A stretch of DNA of 64,000 nucleotides from Diadophis punctatus similis. Its lineage: Eukaryota > Chordata > Lepidosauria > Squamata > Dipsadidae. The stretch is from the NCBI GenBank assembly GCA_023053685.1, contig JALIGW010000016.1, forward strand, positions 10,021,001-10,085,000, in the 5' to 3' direction. The number at the start of each line of letters is the position of its first letter. Positions within the stretch are counted from its first letter, which is position 1. The translations under genes were made by a program, and so were the position numbers. This document shows positions 1 through 11,749 of the stretch, piece by piece. Under the pieces are notes generated by a model. It ran no database searches. It saw only the letters and a list, made by a program, of their open reading frames with translations, and had not been told where the DNA came from.

Positions 1-1203
1 ACTAACTTTTCTCCTTTTGGTTTATGGCCTAATTTCAAAACTTGCAAGCAAGCGAGTAAGCAAGCAAGCTATTCAAACCTTTGGCAAGAAAAATCCGACT
101 TGGCTTGCTGCATGGAGAAAGAGATAAAAGGATAATGTGAACCAGTGGTACAATAAAGAGAAGAAAATACACATAAAGAAAAAAATATTAGAAGAAAAAA
201 GGCCATGAAAAAAAGAAAGTATGGTAGCTCTACTCACTTTTGGTTCTATTTTTGCCCTTTACTTGCTTAAGACTCATCCAGCATTGACATGGGTCCCTTC
301 AATTTCCTATAAAATGCAGCCTTTGTCAGAAAATTTGATTCCCTAACTTCCTCCTTTAGGGCTCATTATCTTTGTATAAACAGACATTAGCTAATGGCAC
401 GTTCATGTTAGAAATATTGTTAACCCCTCCCCTATAGCAGGTCAGAATTTAGGACATCACAATTAGTTTATACCACGTTAGCTGTGAGATGCTTTCCAGT
501 TTTTCATGTTACAACGATATGATAAATTATTGTATTGGCCATCAGATGGTTTATTTCATAAATACATTTTGGCCCTGTTCCATGCCTAACTCGAAGATGT
601 GCAAGCCCATAAAGATGGGTGGCATTTTTATGCCAATTCAATTGATGCATAATTATCTTTCCAGTGATAAACCTTATTTCATGACAGTGGTTGGAACAGT
701 ATTTATCCTGTCCCAGGTCAAGCACAAACATAAATACACACAGTTTCCCCCCCCCCTTCTTTATTAAATGAGGCTTGCAAAGACACATACTTGCTGTATA
801 GAGACAAGTCCCCCCCCCCCAAATTCAGCAAATTTGAGATATAAGAGTTCTAAATCCAAATGGCACACAGGAGGGTAGTTAGGTGGAATTTGTAAGGCAG
901 AACCTATGGCAGAATCATCAGCTGATCCAGGTTCAAAGTCAGAACTGCAAGTTCAAAAGTCAAGGCACACAGAGGGATTGCCATCAACAAAGAGCTTGTG
1001 TTTACTGCTGCATTTTAATATAAGCAGTCCCCGTGTAGCTCATTTAGTGGGATGAGACTCCTTTCTACACTCATAGAATACCTTTGCTCTACTCTCTTTG
1101 CAGTCTGCCAGGCTCTTGCCTTGAGAAGGGGCACTAATTCTGCAACCTCATCTTCAGAGATCGACAGAAGCTGTGTTTACTGATTTACTAGTTAGTCCAA
1201 CCT
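1..1203. other. Non-coding AT-rich sequence, no gene seen
   Basis: I see no conserved reading frame, RNA gene or recognisable repeat here apart from short C homopolymers near 747 and 811. Both small open frames between 489 and 788 lack any family signature and are probably chance. Confidence 0.6.
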
Positions 1204-1500
1204 TCAGAGAGCAATCCATCGGATTGTCAGCATTCCAAGTAAGGCACCCATAGAAAGCGGAACTGCGAGGCAGGTAGATTCCTCAAAGAACAATTTATTG
1301 GATACATCATATTGGCACAATTGGTGAAAACCGACTCTGAAAGTTCCCGCGGTTTTCACCTGATTAAAAAGTGAAAGTTCCCCCTTCCCCCAAGTCATCA
1401 ATCTCATTATCCAATGGTCGGGTTGCTTGGTTACTCCACTCCTCCTCTCCCTAGCCACCTGTTGGAATGTCCTTGGTTCCCACAAGAAAACTTTTTGTTT
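1204..1500 (-). repeat. LTR-like interspersed repeat, copy 1
   Basis: The reverse complement resembles the sequence at 16,370-16,643. Shared landmarks, in order, are GGGAACCAAGGACA, a 'CAGAGTCGG-TTTTCACCA' block, 'TGTGCCAATATGA', a polyadenylation-like AATAAA, 'TTCTTTGAGGAA' and a terminal 'TTACTTGGAA-CCTGACAAT'. An AATAAA followed by a CTGACA end suggests the 3' half of an LTR. No internal retroviral or gypsy sequence is attached and no target-site duplication is clear, so the class is inferred. Confidence 0.45.
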
Positions 1501-2736
1501 TGACTACAAACCCCCAGCTATCTATTTTACAAACCCTCTCTGTCCCTTCTTCTTCCTTTTGGCAACACTGAAGCCTCAAAGATGCCCTCATCATTGACAG
1601 TGATGGTGCTGGAGCTGGTTGCTCATTGTCAGTATGCTCCTTTCACTGAGGTGGAGAGCTCATCATGACAATATGAAAATATACATACCTGGCTGTTATG
1701 ATCAATTTAGATATTACATTCTTTATTGTAGCTGCCTACCGTATGAACCAATTCAGTAGGATCACATAGGGCTTTTAAAACCTCCCACTTAATTTCACCT
1801 TAAAGAAATTATAATGTAGATGTGGTCAAGGAAAATAGGTTTTAGAACTTGAAAAATTACAGACCATTGGAATAAAGTAGGAGACAATTAATTATGAAAA
1901 ATCATTTCATAATTAATTATGAAAAATCATTCCTTGTAGGAGCACACTTAGATAGTCTTAACAGGCATGCTAATAAAAATTGATCCAGACTAAAATAACT
2001 GAGAATCAAGCAAAGCACAGAATAAACCTGAGGTTTCACCTGAGCAAATCTGCACCCATAAAGCCTTAGCAAGTAAGCACTGTGCGCAATAGTAAAAAAA
2101 ATAGAATAAAAGATGAAAAAGACAACAAAACACTGAATGGAAAAGGGACATTCTGCTTAGAAGAAATTATTGAAAAGAACAGGATGCACAGACAAAATGA
2201 GACAGAGATTTACAAAATAGGTCCTTCTACCTAAGACAGTCTGAGACAGTCTTCTGTTTCAACTCAGCTTCAACTCAAAGCAGATAAGGACCAAGGTAGA
2301 TACACAGACAGATAGCTAGATACAGAAAATATGTATAGATTCTGCTTTGATCTATATTGAAATCTACAAAGTGCCATGTAATGGGATACAGGCAGGCAGG
2401 AGGTGATACAGAGATATTAACATAGCCTTTGAGGGAAACACCTCTCCTGCTATGAACTTGGAAAGAAGTTCAGATGTAGAAGTAAGTATGCTGCATAATC
2501 AGACTTATCAAACAGAGCAGTTTTCAGAATTACTTACTTTCATATCTCATGATTTGGGAAAACTGCCAGGACATAACCAGAATAGCTGAAATGGCACAGT
2601 CTGAAAGAATACAGGATCATTCCAGAATATTCTGAAATATTTTGTTATAAAGGATTTTGCCTTTGGCTGGGTGCTATTCAACTTATTTACTAATTACCAG
2701 AATGAAGCAGTTGGGGGGGATGATGATCATACATAT
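1501..2736. other. Non-coding sequence, no gene seen
   Basis: AT-rich sequence. A short direct duplication of about 22 bases lies around 1,888-1,932 (TTAATTATGAAAAATCATT repeated). No reading frame of interest. Confidence 0.55.
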
Positions 2737-3032
<296 letters not shown>

Positions 3033-3610
3033 ATAAAACAGAAAACTCGGAGGAGTGACTAACAGATTAGAAGAGAATTACAACTTTCAAAACATCAAAG
3101 GAGATTTGCATAAACAGCTAAAATGGAAATGTAAAGTCTTACAACTAAGGAGAAAAAAATAAAAAGTGTAATTATAGGAAGAGTAGAATCTGGATTTGCA
3201 GCAGTACATATAAAAAGGATTTGGGTGTGATAATAGCTTTCTGAAAAGTGAAAAACTGTGTGGCCTTGCTTCTTTTTTCTCAGTTGTCTTAAACACATTT
3301 TGGCAGTGGAACAAAATTCAACAAATATATTATTGTCCTATATGTAAAAGCATTCCATTTGAGCACAAACCTATGTAACTCAATCAAAGCTACTCTATTG
3401 TTATTTTAATTTATATAGACACACATCTCACATTAAGCCGTTTATCATGAAACAAATAAAATACACAATAAAGTTATAACAATAAAGATAAAACACCATA
3501 AAATATCCATATTTTCTATCCTAGGTCCTTGGGAAAGACTCAATAGGTGGACAGGAAAAAAAATGCTAAATCGAGTCTGAACTGTGCGACAGACCATAAT
3601 TTATGCATTA
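3033..3610. other. Non-coding sequence, no gene seen
   Basis: AT-rich spacer between the microsatellite and the mariner element. I see nothing recognisable. Confidence 0.55.
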
Positions 3611-4191
3611 TATGAGGGTGAATCAAAAAGTAAATACATTTTCTTTATTTCAGGTGATGTTTTTGATAAAAATACCTGAAATTTTTCCCAGTTATAAATG
3701 ATTATATGATTTACATTCTGAAATATTTTGTTTCTTACTTTTCAGGTTTTTAGACTCGCAAGGAAAATTCAAAATGGCTGCCCCCTTAGAGTTGCGTCAA
3801 AAACAAAGAGCAGTGATTGAATTCCTTGTTGCTGAGGGGGAAACCCCTGTGAACATTCACAGACGATTACAAAATGTGTTTGAGGACAATACTTTAGATT
3901 ATAGAGGTTTTGAAAGAGGGTTTGAGAGGCAAACATTATTCCAGTGACGAGGAAGTGAAAACTGCAGTGAAGAAGTGGCTCAAAAAACAGTCAACAGAAT
4001 TTTACGAGGCAGGGATACATGCTCTCATTCAAAGGTGGAACATTGCTATTGAGAGAAACGGTGACTATGTTGAGAAGTAGGGATGTGATCCACAGAGGAC
4101 CAGCTTCATTTTAATGTATGCTACATGTTCCTATGTTGGTAATTATACCTGTCCTAAAGAAAATGCCATTACATTTTGACTCACCCTTGTA
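3611..4191 (+). mobile_element. Internally deleted Tc1/mariner (mariner-type) transposon
   Basis: A 581-bp element bounded by TA dinucleotides. The left end reads TATGAGGGTGAATCAAAAAG and the right end, reverse complemented, reads TACAAGGGTGAGTCAAAATG, giving imperfect inverted repeats of about 30 bp of the mariner type. It contains the start and the end of a transposase gene, with the catalytic middle missing. Mariner elements move by cut-and-paste into TA sites. This copy could only have moved with transposase supplied by another element. The TA flanks and both ends are seen directly. Subfamily is not determined. Confidence 0.85.
3774..4080 (+). pseudogene. Mariner transposase remnant, deleted in the middle
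   Basis: An ATG at 3,774 opens a 57-codon frame that ends at a TGA at 3,945-3,947. Its first residues (MAAPLELRQKQRAVIEF) are the start of a paired-type helix-turn-helix DNA-binding domain. From about 3,936 a different frame (+1) gives the transposase C-terminus (YSSDEEVKTAVKKWLKKQS to a TAG at 4,078-4,080). Mariner transposases are usually about 340-350 residues. Here only about 105 codons remain, and the whole D,D34D catalytic core is absent. The frame change sits close to the deletion junction. It cannot encode an active transposase. Confidence 0.85.
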
Positions 4192-4968
4192 TTAAGAAGT
4201 TACTTTTCAACAGACCATATCCTTGTAACTATCTTATCTCACTATTACCGTAGTTTATCAATAGATTGGAAGAATGCAATGCATGAAACAACAAGAATTT
4301 AAATTAGTTCAGAAGCAACAACGATATGTCCTAATGGAATATTTCATTTGATCTAAAATGCACCGTCTATGAAATATGAAGGGATGGTGAAACCAACTCC
4401 ACAGACCTTGCTCCCAAATATTCATCAAGAAAAGAAACAGCTTGAAAATTGGAAATGAAAGCTTACTAGAAATATAACTATCAAACTATAATTAGACCAG
4501 CAAGATAAAAGAACCCAAATAAAGTAGGCTGGCAAGATACAAAAGAAGAAGGGGAAGGACTGGTAGACCTTAATAGCTATGTAGAAGGTTTGCTGTTGCT
4601 GAGATTCTCTCTTTGCATAACGGTTAAACATGCTATTTTCTCTTCTGCATCCTGTGATACAAATAGAAGACCATTTCTTTTCATTTCACAAAAACAACCC
4701 AATTTCTTTCTCAGTGTCTTTTGTTCCACCAGTCTAGTTTAGTGGGCTGATCTACAAATATCTTAGAGTTTAAAAACCTTGGCAAGGATTAAAGTATGGA
4801 TCTAGACAGTGCATCATTATTTTCTCAGCATCCATTATCCAGGTGCAGTTTCCCTCCCCCCTGGAATTAAATATTATTCATGTTTAAATATAAAGATAGA
4901 GATAAATATAAATATAAAGAGATAAATCTAAAGATAAATATAAAGATAAATATATATATATAAATATA
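4192..4968. other. Non-coding sequence ending in an AT-rich simple repeat
   Basis: No gene seen. From about 4,885 to 4,968 there is a degenerate repeat of GATAAATATAAA-type units that runs into the SINE. Confidence 0.55.
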
Positions 4969-5235
4969 GAGCCGAGGTGGCGCAGCGGTTAGAGGCAGGT
5001 ACTGCAGGCCACTTTAGCTGACACTGATCCGCAGGTCAGCGGTTCAAATCTCACCGGCTCAAGGTTGACTCAGCCTTCCATCCTTCCGAGGTGGGTAAAA
5101 TGAGGACCCAGATTGTTGGGGGCAATGTAAATATATACATTGCTTAATGGTGTAAACCGCTTAGAGAGTGCTTGCACTGTGAGGCGGTATATAAATCTCA
5201 CAAAATAAATAAATAATAATAAATAATAAAATGCT
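4969..5235 (+). mobile_element. tRNA-derived squamate SINE, full length
   Basis: The head GAGCCGAGGTGGCGCAGCGG contains an RNA polymerase III A-box-like segment, and CGGTTCAAATCTCACC is the B-box. The body has the landmarks shared with five other copies in this window: CTCAAGGTTGACTCAGCC, 'GGTAAAATGAGGACCCAGATTG', 'TGGGGGCAAT' and a 3' end 'GCGGTATATAAATCT'. It ends in an (AAAT)n tail. These landmarks identify one family with copies on both strands. The 3' half presumably mimics a partner LINE tail, but I cannot name the partner from sequence alone. Confidence 0.85.
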
Positions 5236-6946
5236 GTTTTGGGATTAAGTGTAAAGAGATGAAAATGATTTTAGAAATAGAATAAGCGCAAACTTTTTTT
5301 CAGCAATAGGTTTTGGGGTTGTTTTTTTTTATTAAAAGTTAATCCTCACTGAACAAATTGTGAAAAATATTTCCATACCAGTACAGTTTTATTGAGATGG
5401 ATGTTCTGGGGAATACTGGTTCTGCTTCAGTCTGGAGTCCTTCCTTAATTCTCTGTAATTAAATGGATTTCATTTGACCTATGAGCGTGGATGCTACAAC
5501 TCAGCTAAACCATCTGTCCTATTCAAGGTTGAAAGCAATTAGGCTGGAAACTATATAGAATGTAATGAGAAAGGTGAGGTGATGTCCAGGAGTCACACCA
5601 AAGTAAGGCATAGGTAGTTAACACATCAGTCCATTATCCAAAGCAAAAGCCACTAGATTGCAAATCTTGTGAGCAAGGAAAAAGGTTCTAACTGTAAATT
5701 GCGGGCAGAGTACAGGCAATTAAAGGCAATATCACTCACTGAAGCCAGGGAATTGTCAATACAAGTAACAGATAAGCCATTTTGAGGACACAAACCACAA
5801 AAGAGCTAAGTGTATAAGAAGAAGTACTTATTAAGGCTCCACAGAGATCTGGCTAGGAAGAAGAAACAACAAACCAGGGAGTAAGTAACCATGCACATAT
5901 CAACACGTACAACAAACCGTTATTTTTTCCTGCTGCATAAGTCCAGATAAACACCCAACTTTTCAACATTTACCAATTAGTACTGTACCAATTAGTACAG
6001 ACTCATATGTTCTTTGAATCAACTTCTCTCCCCCCTCATCTGAGTTTTTTCAAGGCTCTAGCATTTTACAAGGAACAGAAATAGTGGTTATTTCTAACAA
6101 GGTTAAACATCAGACAACATTAATGTAATATTAAGCTCCAATTTTTGCTCTTGTTTGCTGCCTTGTATTTCACAGCTTGGCACTTGGACAAGTCTGTAGG
6201 CACTCTCTCAGTATCAGAATAATTAGCTACCTGTCTGAGAATCTGCTGTTTAGCAGAAGAATCTGCATCTGCTGGCTAAGAGTAGGTTGCTCTCCCACGG
6301 TTCATCAAGTCCCCTTTTCTTCTAACTTTAATAAGCTATATTAGCACTTAAATAATTCTGAGGGAAGAAGACAGAGAAGAAGGGAAGGCAAAGACAAATG
6401 AGAAGAAGCCATTGTTCTGCTAAGTCTAGTAGCCATCAGAAAGGCAAAGTAACAGACATCATGCTGTTCCCATAAAGTCTTGATTCAATGTCAGTTGAGA
6501 TCTTTACTCTGGTTATCTGCAATCACTGTTGAGGCCATCAAAGGGAGAAGAAAATCAGAAGCACCATCAATTGCTGAATTCTATACCTAATAGTCAAGTT
6601 TCTTAGGAATCTTCTTCCTTTTAAATGACATCCTTTAACAAGAACTAACTTGCTTTTTTTTAGAAACCCCTACTTGTAAGTTATCTGATGAGTATTTTGG
6701 GCTGGAAAAAAATCAGTGTTAAAAACCAATTTGGCAGGAAGAAATTCCATTTCTTTCTATATTTTAATTTCTTTGAAATCAAATATTGAACTTCTCACTG
6801 AGCACATATATCAAAGAATATTGTACAAAACCACAACACCTTAATTTCATATATAACTTCTATTTCTCAGGTTTTCAGAGATGATCTTTCAGGAGTTTTG
6901 TGTCTAAATTCTTCTGTTTGGTAAGCCAGACTGCACTGAATTGGTT
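5236..6946. other. Non-coding sequence, no gene seen
   Basis: About 1.7 kb of AT-rich sequence. I found no conserved frame, inverted repeat or family landmark. Confidence 0.5.
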
Positions 6947-7590
6947 CTCTGCTTCTTGTCCGGTAACAGTGTATTGCTAACTAGGGTGTACAAAACCTTT
7001 GCCAGATCAATTCTTGAATACAGCTCGTCCACCTGGAACCCACACTGTATATCAGACATAAACACGATTGAGCGGGTTCAGAGGTATTTCACGAGAAGTG
7101 TACTCCACTCCTCTACTCACAATAGAATTCCCTATGCCACCAGGTTTGAAATTTTGGGCTTAGTCAATCTGGAACTGCGCCGCCTGCGGTCCGATCTAAG
7201 CATAGTACACAAATTGTCTGCTACAATGTCTTGCCTGTCAACGATTTCTTCAGCTTCAACCACAATAATACACCGGCAAACAATTGATACAAACTCAAGG
7301 TAAACCGCTTCAAACACAATTGCAGAAAATACAACTTCAGCAACAGAGTGGTCAATGCCTGGAATGCACTACCTGACTCTGTGGTTTCTTCCACAAACCC
7401 CCACAACTTTAACCTTAGACTATCTACTGTTGACCTCACCCCATTCCTAAGAGGTCTGTAAGGGGTGTGCATAAGCACACCATGTCTTACTGTCCCCATT
7501 TATCTGTATTTACTCCCTTTGTTCATGTTTATGTTCATACCTATGCTTGTTATCTTGTACACGTTTGACAAACAATAAATAAAAAAATCA
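6947..7590 (+). mobile_element. CR1-clade LINE, 5'-truncated 3' end
   Basis: The frame over 6,962-7,303 encodes the end of a LINE reverse transcriptase: LTRVYKTFARSILEYSSSTW, then INTIERVQRYFTRSVLHSST and a 'RRLRSDLSIVHKL' segment. This is the C-terminal 'thumb/connection' region of CR1-group enzymes. After 7,303 the frame is broken, but residues such as 'NRVVNAWNALPDSVVSS' continue in another frame to about 7,460. The element ends at about 7,590 with CAAACAATAAATAAAAAAAT. It matches the minus-strand copy at 11,750-13,245 closely. The copy is a pseudogene truncated at its 5' end. Confidence 0.8.
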
Positions 7591-8276
7591 TCAGTATGTT
7601 TTCAGACAGTCAAATATTTGGACAAAAATACAAGTTAGCACCTTCCCCAACCTAGAATGCCCTCTAGATGTGGAGTCTTCAACTCCCTAAACTCCCTTCA
7701 ATCCACATTGGTTGGGCAATTCTGGGAATTGAGGTCTAAACACCCAGAGCACCTTATCACCGTATGTTAGAAATGTAAATAGTGTTCTTGACAGCTATGC
7801 ATCCTTTTAGTGCAATCATCTCTGACTCTTAGCTATAAAAGAATTCTGCAGAGATCTCCCAAAGGAGCTGATTGCATTAGAATCTTTGCTAGTTTAAGGA
7901 AGCACAAGCCTGCCATGAAAACAACAGGCTTCTCACCTTTGTAATTAGTGCCAGAAAGAAAAAGAAAAATCTCTTGTGTTTGTTCCTTTCGTTTCTCATT
8001 CAGTTTGATGAAACAGAATTTGTTTTTAAAAAATCCTTCTAAAGGAGAAAAGAAAGTTAGAGAGGGTTCTCTTCTTTTACCTAGTTATGAGGAGGCTGCC
8101 TATTCTTGTACTTACTTAGTTATAAGGTGGCCCAGATATATAAATATCTTGCCTTTCATTGTACAGTAAGGCTTCCAGTGGTCTGCAGTCTCCCTTAAAT
8201 TAAATCTCAAAGGAGAGTAACTGAGGTGTGTGGGAAGAGAGGATCCTCTCATTGGGCTTTTTCAGTAATATGGGTC
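7591..8276. other. Non-coding sequence with a possible MITE remnant
   Basis: At about 7,655-7,745, arms 'AGTCTTCAACTCCC' and 'AATTCTGGGAATTGAGGTC' resemble the palindromic hAT MITE seen intact at 54,584-54,718. The rest, including the open frame at 7,948-8,169, shows nothing recognisable. Confidence 0.4.
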
Positions 8277-8638
8277 ATGTAAGGGACGCGGTGGCTCAGT
8301 GGCTAAGACACTGAGCTTGTCGATCAGAAAGATCGGCAGTTCGGCAGTTCGAATCCCTAGCGCCGCGTAACGGAGTGAGCTCCCATTACTTGTCCCAGCT
8401 TCTGCCAACCTAGCAGTTCGAAAGCACGTGAAAATGCAAGTAGAAAAATAGCGAGCACTTTTGGTGGGAAGATAAGAGCATTCTGTGCGCCTTTGGCATT
8501 TAGTCATGCTGGCTGCATTACCACAGAGACGTCTTCGGACAGCGCTGGCTCTTCGGCTTAGAAATGGAGATGAGCACCGCCCCCTAGAGTCGGGAATGAT
8601 TACCACATACGTGCAAGGGGAACCTTTACCTTTTATGG
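8277..8638 (+). mobile_element. Sauria-type SINE with BovB-like tail
   Basis: A tRNA-like head (GGACGCGGTGGCTCAGTGGC, B-box GGCAGTTCGAATCCC) is followed by a body with 'GGAGTGAGCTCCCATTACTTG' and 'ATGGAGATGAGCACCGCC'. The 3' end reads 'GCAAGGGGAACCTTTACC'. The 'CTTTACCTTT' end is characteristic of Sauria SINEs, which share their 3' tail with BovB/RTE LINEs and are mobilised by them. The copy appears full length, about 360 bp, and is followed directly by another SINE. Confidence 0.85.
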
Positions 8639-8810
8639 TAGTATGGTCTAATAAGAAACCAGAACACTGTGGGTTCAATTCCTTTCTTATGCATGAAAAG
8701 CTGGGTGAGTTTGGGCCAGTTCCTTCCTTCCTTTCTTCCTTTCTTCCTTTCTTCCTTTCTTCCTTTCTTCCTTTCTTCCTTTCTTCCTTTCTTCCTTTCT
8801 TCCTTTCTTC

Positions 8811-8861
<51 letters not shown>

Positions 8862-8975
8862 TCCTTCCTTCCTCCCTCTCTCCCTCCCTCCCTCCCTCCA
8901 GATTGTTATTGTGGGGAAATAGGAGGATGAAGGAGTATTCTGTGTGTCTATGGGCATTCTGAATCATCCAGACCA
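8639..8975 (+). mobile_element. tRNA-derived SINE interrupted by microsatellite expansion
   Basis: The flanks of the TTCC array are two halves of one SINE: 'GAAACCAGAACACTGTGGGT...GGTGAGTTTGGGCCAGT' on the left and 'TTGTGGGGAAATAGGAGGA' on the right. The same family is seen at 23,445-23,640 and 58,056-58,275 (landmarks 'GGCTAGAAA' and 'TGGGCCAGTCA'). The array appears to have grown inside or replaced the middle of the SINE. Confidence 0.65.
8725..8900. repeat. Pyrimidine microsatellite (CTTTCTTC)n-(TTTC)n-(TCCC)n
   Basis: About 175 bp of pure polypyrimidine on the + strand in three successive blocks. Its reading frames (Ser/Phe/Leu on one strand, Lys/Glu/Arg on the other) are repeat artefacts. 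Such mirror-symmetric polypyrimidine can form triplex DNA. Confidence 0.95.
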
Positions 8976-9050
8976 TGGTTGTCTCAAAGGTGCTTTTCAA
9001 AAGGCAACTGGACTTTTCACTATATCACAAGTTGAACACTTCCCAAGCGC

Positions 9051-9300
9051 CTAGGACTGTGTGATGTATTTTCGTATGATGCGTGCAGATCCAAGTAGGG
9101 TGGCCTTTTGCAACTGACAGATCATAATTTTGTCAATGTTTATTGTTTTCAAATGCCGGTTAAGGTCTTTTGGCACAGTACCCAGTGTGCCGATTACCAC
9201 AGGGACCACCTGTACTGGTTTATGCCAGAGTCGTTGTAATTCGATTTTAAGGTCCTGATATCGGTTAAGTTTTTCTTGTTGTTTTTCATCAATTTGAATT
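9051..9300 (-). mobile_element. R4/Dong-like LINE, C-terminal fragment
   Basis: The minus-strand frame reads 'DLKIELQRLWHKPVQVVPVV' followed by 'IGTLGTVPKDLNRHLKTI', then 'LQKATLLGSARIIRKYI'. This 'RLW..K..VVPVVIG.LG..P..L' block followed by 'LQK..LLG.ARI.RK' is what I recall at the C-terminus of REL-endonuclease LINEs of the R4/Dong group. Only about 85 residues remain, with the RT and endonuclease missing. The fragment ends next to an (ATTATC)n array. The family call is from memory of motifs and moderately sure. Confidence 0.6.
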
Positions 9301-9386
9301 ATTATCATTATTATCATTATTATCATTATTATCATTATTATCATTATTATCATTATTATCATTATTATCATTATTATCATCATTAT
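9298..9386. repeat. (ATTATC)n / (ATC-ATT)n trinucleotide-type array
   Basis: About 14 copies of ATTATC (GATAAT on the other strand) directly abutting the LINE fragment on the left and a second LINE 3' end on the right. Confidence 0.95.
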
Positions 9387-9389
9387 ACA

Positions 9390-9511
9390 ATTGTATCACA
9401 GCGGCCAGTTGTTTCGCCGGATTTGGCATTGATTATTAGTCGAGCCCCACCCAGGGGCCTAGGAAGTCGTAATGTATTTTCGAAGTATATGTGCGGAACC
9501 GAGCAGTGCGG
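9390..9511 (-). mobile_element. Second R4/Dong-like LINE 3' end
   Basis: The segment 'CCTAGGAAGTCGTAATGTATTTTCG' at about 9,458-9,482 resembles 'CCTAGGACTGTGTGATGTATTTTCG' at about 9,050-9,074, where the first fragment's coding part ends. Both therefore look like the 3' untranslated region of the same LINE family, in the same orientation. The second copy is followed by an (ATC)n(ATT)n array. Confidence 0.5.
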
Positions 9512-9557
9512 CTTTCATCATCATCATCATCATCATTATTATTATTATTATTATCAC
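9512..9557. repeat. (ATC)n-(ATT)n microsatellite
   Basis: A run of ATC followed by ATT trinucleotides at the 5' side of the second R4-like fragment (in + coordinates, to its right). Confidence 0.9.
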
Positions 9558-11097
9558 CTTTTTGGCGATGTTGTTGCAGTGGGCTTGTTATATCTTATGT
9601 CACTTCTCTCTGAGATTTCCCCTTCCTTTGCTGTTAATGGCCAACATGTAGAGCTCTTGCACCTTTTTGCATTATGCTTTGTCTTGTTAGGCCTCTATTC
9701 TTCTTCTTTTCTCTTTTGGGCTATCCACTCTTTCAGAAGGAAAAAAACACATTTTTTTCTTTTCTTCAGCTGCTTTTCTGTTTGCTGGCAGCTGCAGAGC
9801 TCCAAAACACATGTCTCCTTAATTTTCCTCTTGTCACCCCTGACACCTGTGTCAAGGTTGCAGCTTTATTGGCAACTACGCCATGCTGATGCTGGGGTGA
9901 AGGCTGAAAGGGGATAGAAAGAAGGCAACACAGGTACCTGCATTTTTTTTTTCAAGCAGCCTGCCTTAGTAATCAGGTTTTCAAGGGAAGGAAGATGAAC
10001 TGCTTTTTTAAATATAATTTTATTATATTTTACAATGGGAAAAATAATACAAACTGGAGAAAGAATAGAACAGGAAAAAAGAATGAAGAAAATGAAAAGA
10101 AAAAATATAATAAAGAAAAAGAAAAGGAATATAGTGGCTTCCAACCTTCATCCCAACAACAAATATATAAACAAATTTGGTAAGTCTTTTCCCTCAATAA
10201 GGTTATAAACTCTTTATCCCATATCCCATCTTTTATCTATAAGCAAATCCATAAAACATCAAAGGTTCATTCCGAGTATGAGCATAAAGTCCATAAAGAG
10301 TTGCCAGAACTTTGGGGGGGGGGGAGGTGTTATTTTAACCTTGATCAAATAAACCGGCTTTATATTTCTTCCTTTACTTCTAACAGTTCTTAATTCAATC
10401 AAAGGTTGTAGGATTTTATTTCTCTTCAATTCCTCTTTATCCTATGCACAGATTTCTTTTAAGACTTTAACAAGCCTCTTTTGTAGATCCAATAAGTAAA
10501 CATTCTAGGTCATTCTCTTGGTTTATCATTTGTATTTCCCTTTAATTTTTAAAACTTCAGCAGTTTCTTTTGTATAAGCAGTAAAATGTCCTTTTTGAAG
10601 CCATTCTCTTAGCATGTCATTTTGAGTTCCTCTTTTGGTACTTTGTCTTGTCAGACAAAATTTGTTCTACATTTGCCACTCCTTAACATCTTTTGGACAT
10701 AGTCTATCTATAGGTACGTATATCACATTACTGGCAGTGCTGATGTTGTAGTTACCAATTTCTGGTCCCATTCTTCAAAGGTCTCCTTTAATGTTTCCAG
10801 TGATATAATGCTTTGTGTCACTTTTGTAAATCCCAGCATTAACTGGCATCAAAAACAAACTTGTTTTTCCCCCTTCTGCTTAGAATCTTTAATCATCTGT
10901 GGTGTTCAGTTTCTAAAATCATAAAGTAATTTATCTTTCCTATAATTTACACTATGCAGCAAAGCCAAATTAAAACTGTTTCCCACAAGGTTATTTATTT
11001 TTTGTAGTTAATTCAAAAATCTTATACTAAAAGTCAATATTCCATTTTTTCCTTGACCCTCAACCATTTATAACTTTATTAAGCCAAATTCTTATTT
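9558..11097. other. AT-rich non-coding sequence, possible old LINE 3' UTR
   Basis: No gene seen. The A-rich stretch at 10,015-10,130 and the long pyrimidine-rich sequence after it could be the reverse strand of an old LINE 3' UTR, but I find no diagnostic motif and do not assign it. Confidence 0.35.
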
Positions 11098-11300
11098 AGC
11101 AATAGCAATAACACTTAGACTTATATACCGCTTCATAGTGCATTACAGCATTCTCTGGCCAGTTTACATCAGCATATTGCCCCCAGCAATCTGGGTTCTC
11201 ATTTTACCTACCTCGGTAGGATGGAAGGCTGAGTCAACTTTGAGCCTGTCAGGATCAAACTCCTGGCAGTGGTCAGAGTCAGCATGCAACTCTGCATTCT
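11098..11300 (-). mobile_element. tRNA-derived squamate SINE, 5'-degraded
   Basis: Read on the minus strand it has the landmarks of the 4,969 family in reverse order on +: 'ACTTAGACTTATATACCGCTT', 'GCATATTGCCCCCAGCAATC', 'CTCATTTTACCTACCTCGG', 'GGATGGAAGGCTGAGTCAA'. The tRNA head is largely degraded after about 11,270. Confidence 0.75.
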
Positions 11301-11749
11301 TAGCTTTTTATTTCAGATTCTTTAAGTTCTTAAGCTTATCATTAATTTTTCTTTGGTTTAGAGTTGAAGAAAAACTCTCCCAATGGCGTTTCAAACTTGT
11401 TGCTCTGAAGGTTTTTAACAAGTTCAAGATGGTTAAAAGACAATTTCTGAAAGTGATTAGAAAATGAGGCTTGCAAACTTAATGTCCTTTAAAAGGTTCT
11501 ACCACAGTTGTGAACAAGATGACTGATTCCTTTATCTCCTGATGATTAAATCCATGGGAAATTGCTGTCCTGTTGTCTCTTCATGAGAAGCAGCTGCTCT
11601 GAGCATATGTGGACAATCTTCATGTCTGCTTTACTAAGTGCTAGTCATATTTCTTGACTGCAATATCTTCATTGCTAATTCTAAGGCTGGTTCTTCTACC
11701 TCTTGTCATCAGTTTTTTTAAAATTTAATTTTAGTCCTTTCATTCACTT
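11301..11749. other. Non-coding sequence, no gene seen
   Basis: AT-rich sequence between the SINE and the LINE. Nothing recognised. Confidence 0.5.

Noticed and set aside
8290..8370. tRNA gene (A-box and B-box visible).
   Set aside because: These are the heads of SINEs. No complete cloverleaf or acceptor stem is present and the sequence continues into the SINE body. The same holds for the other SINE heads.
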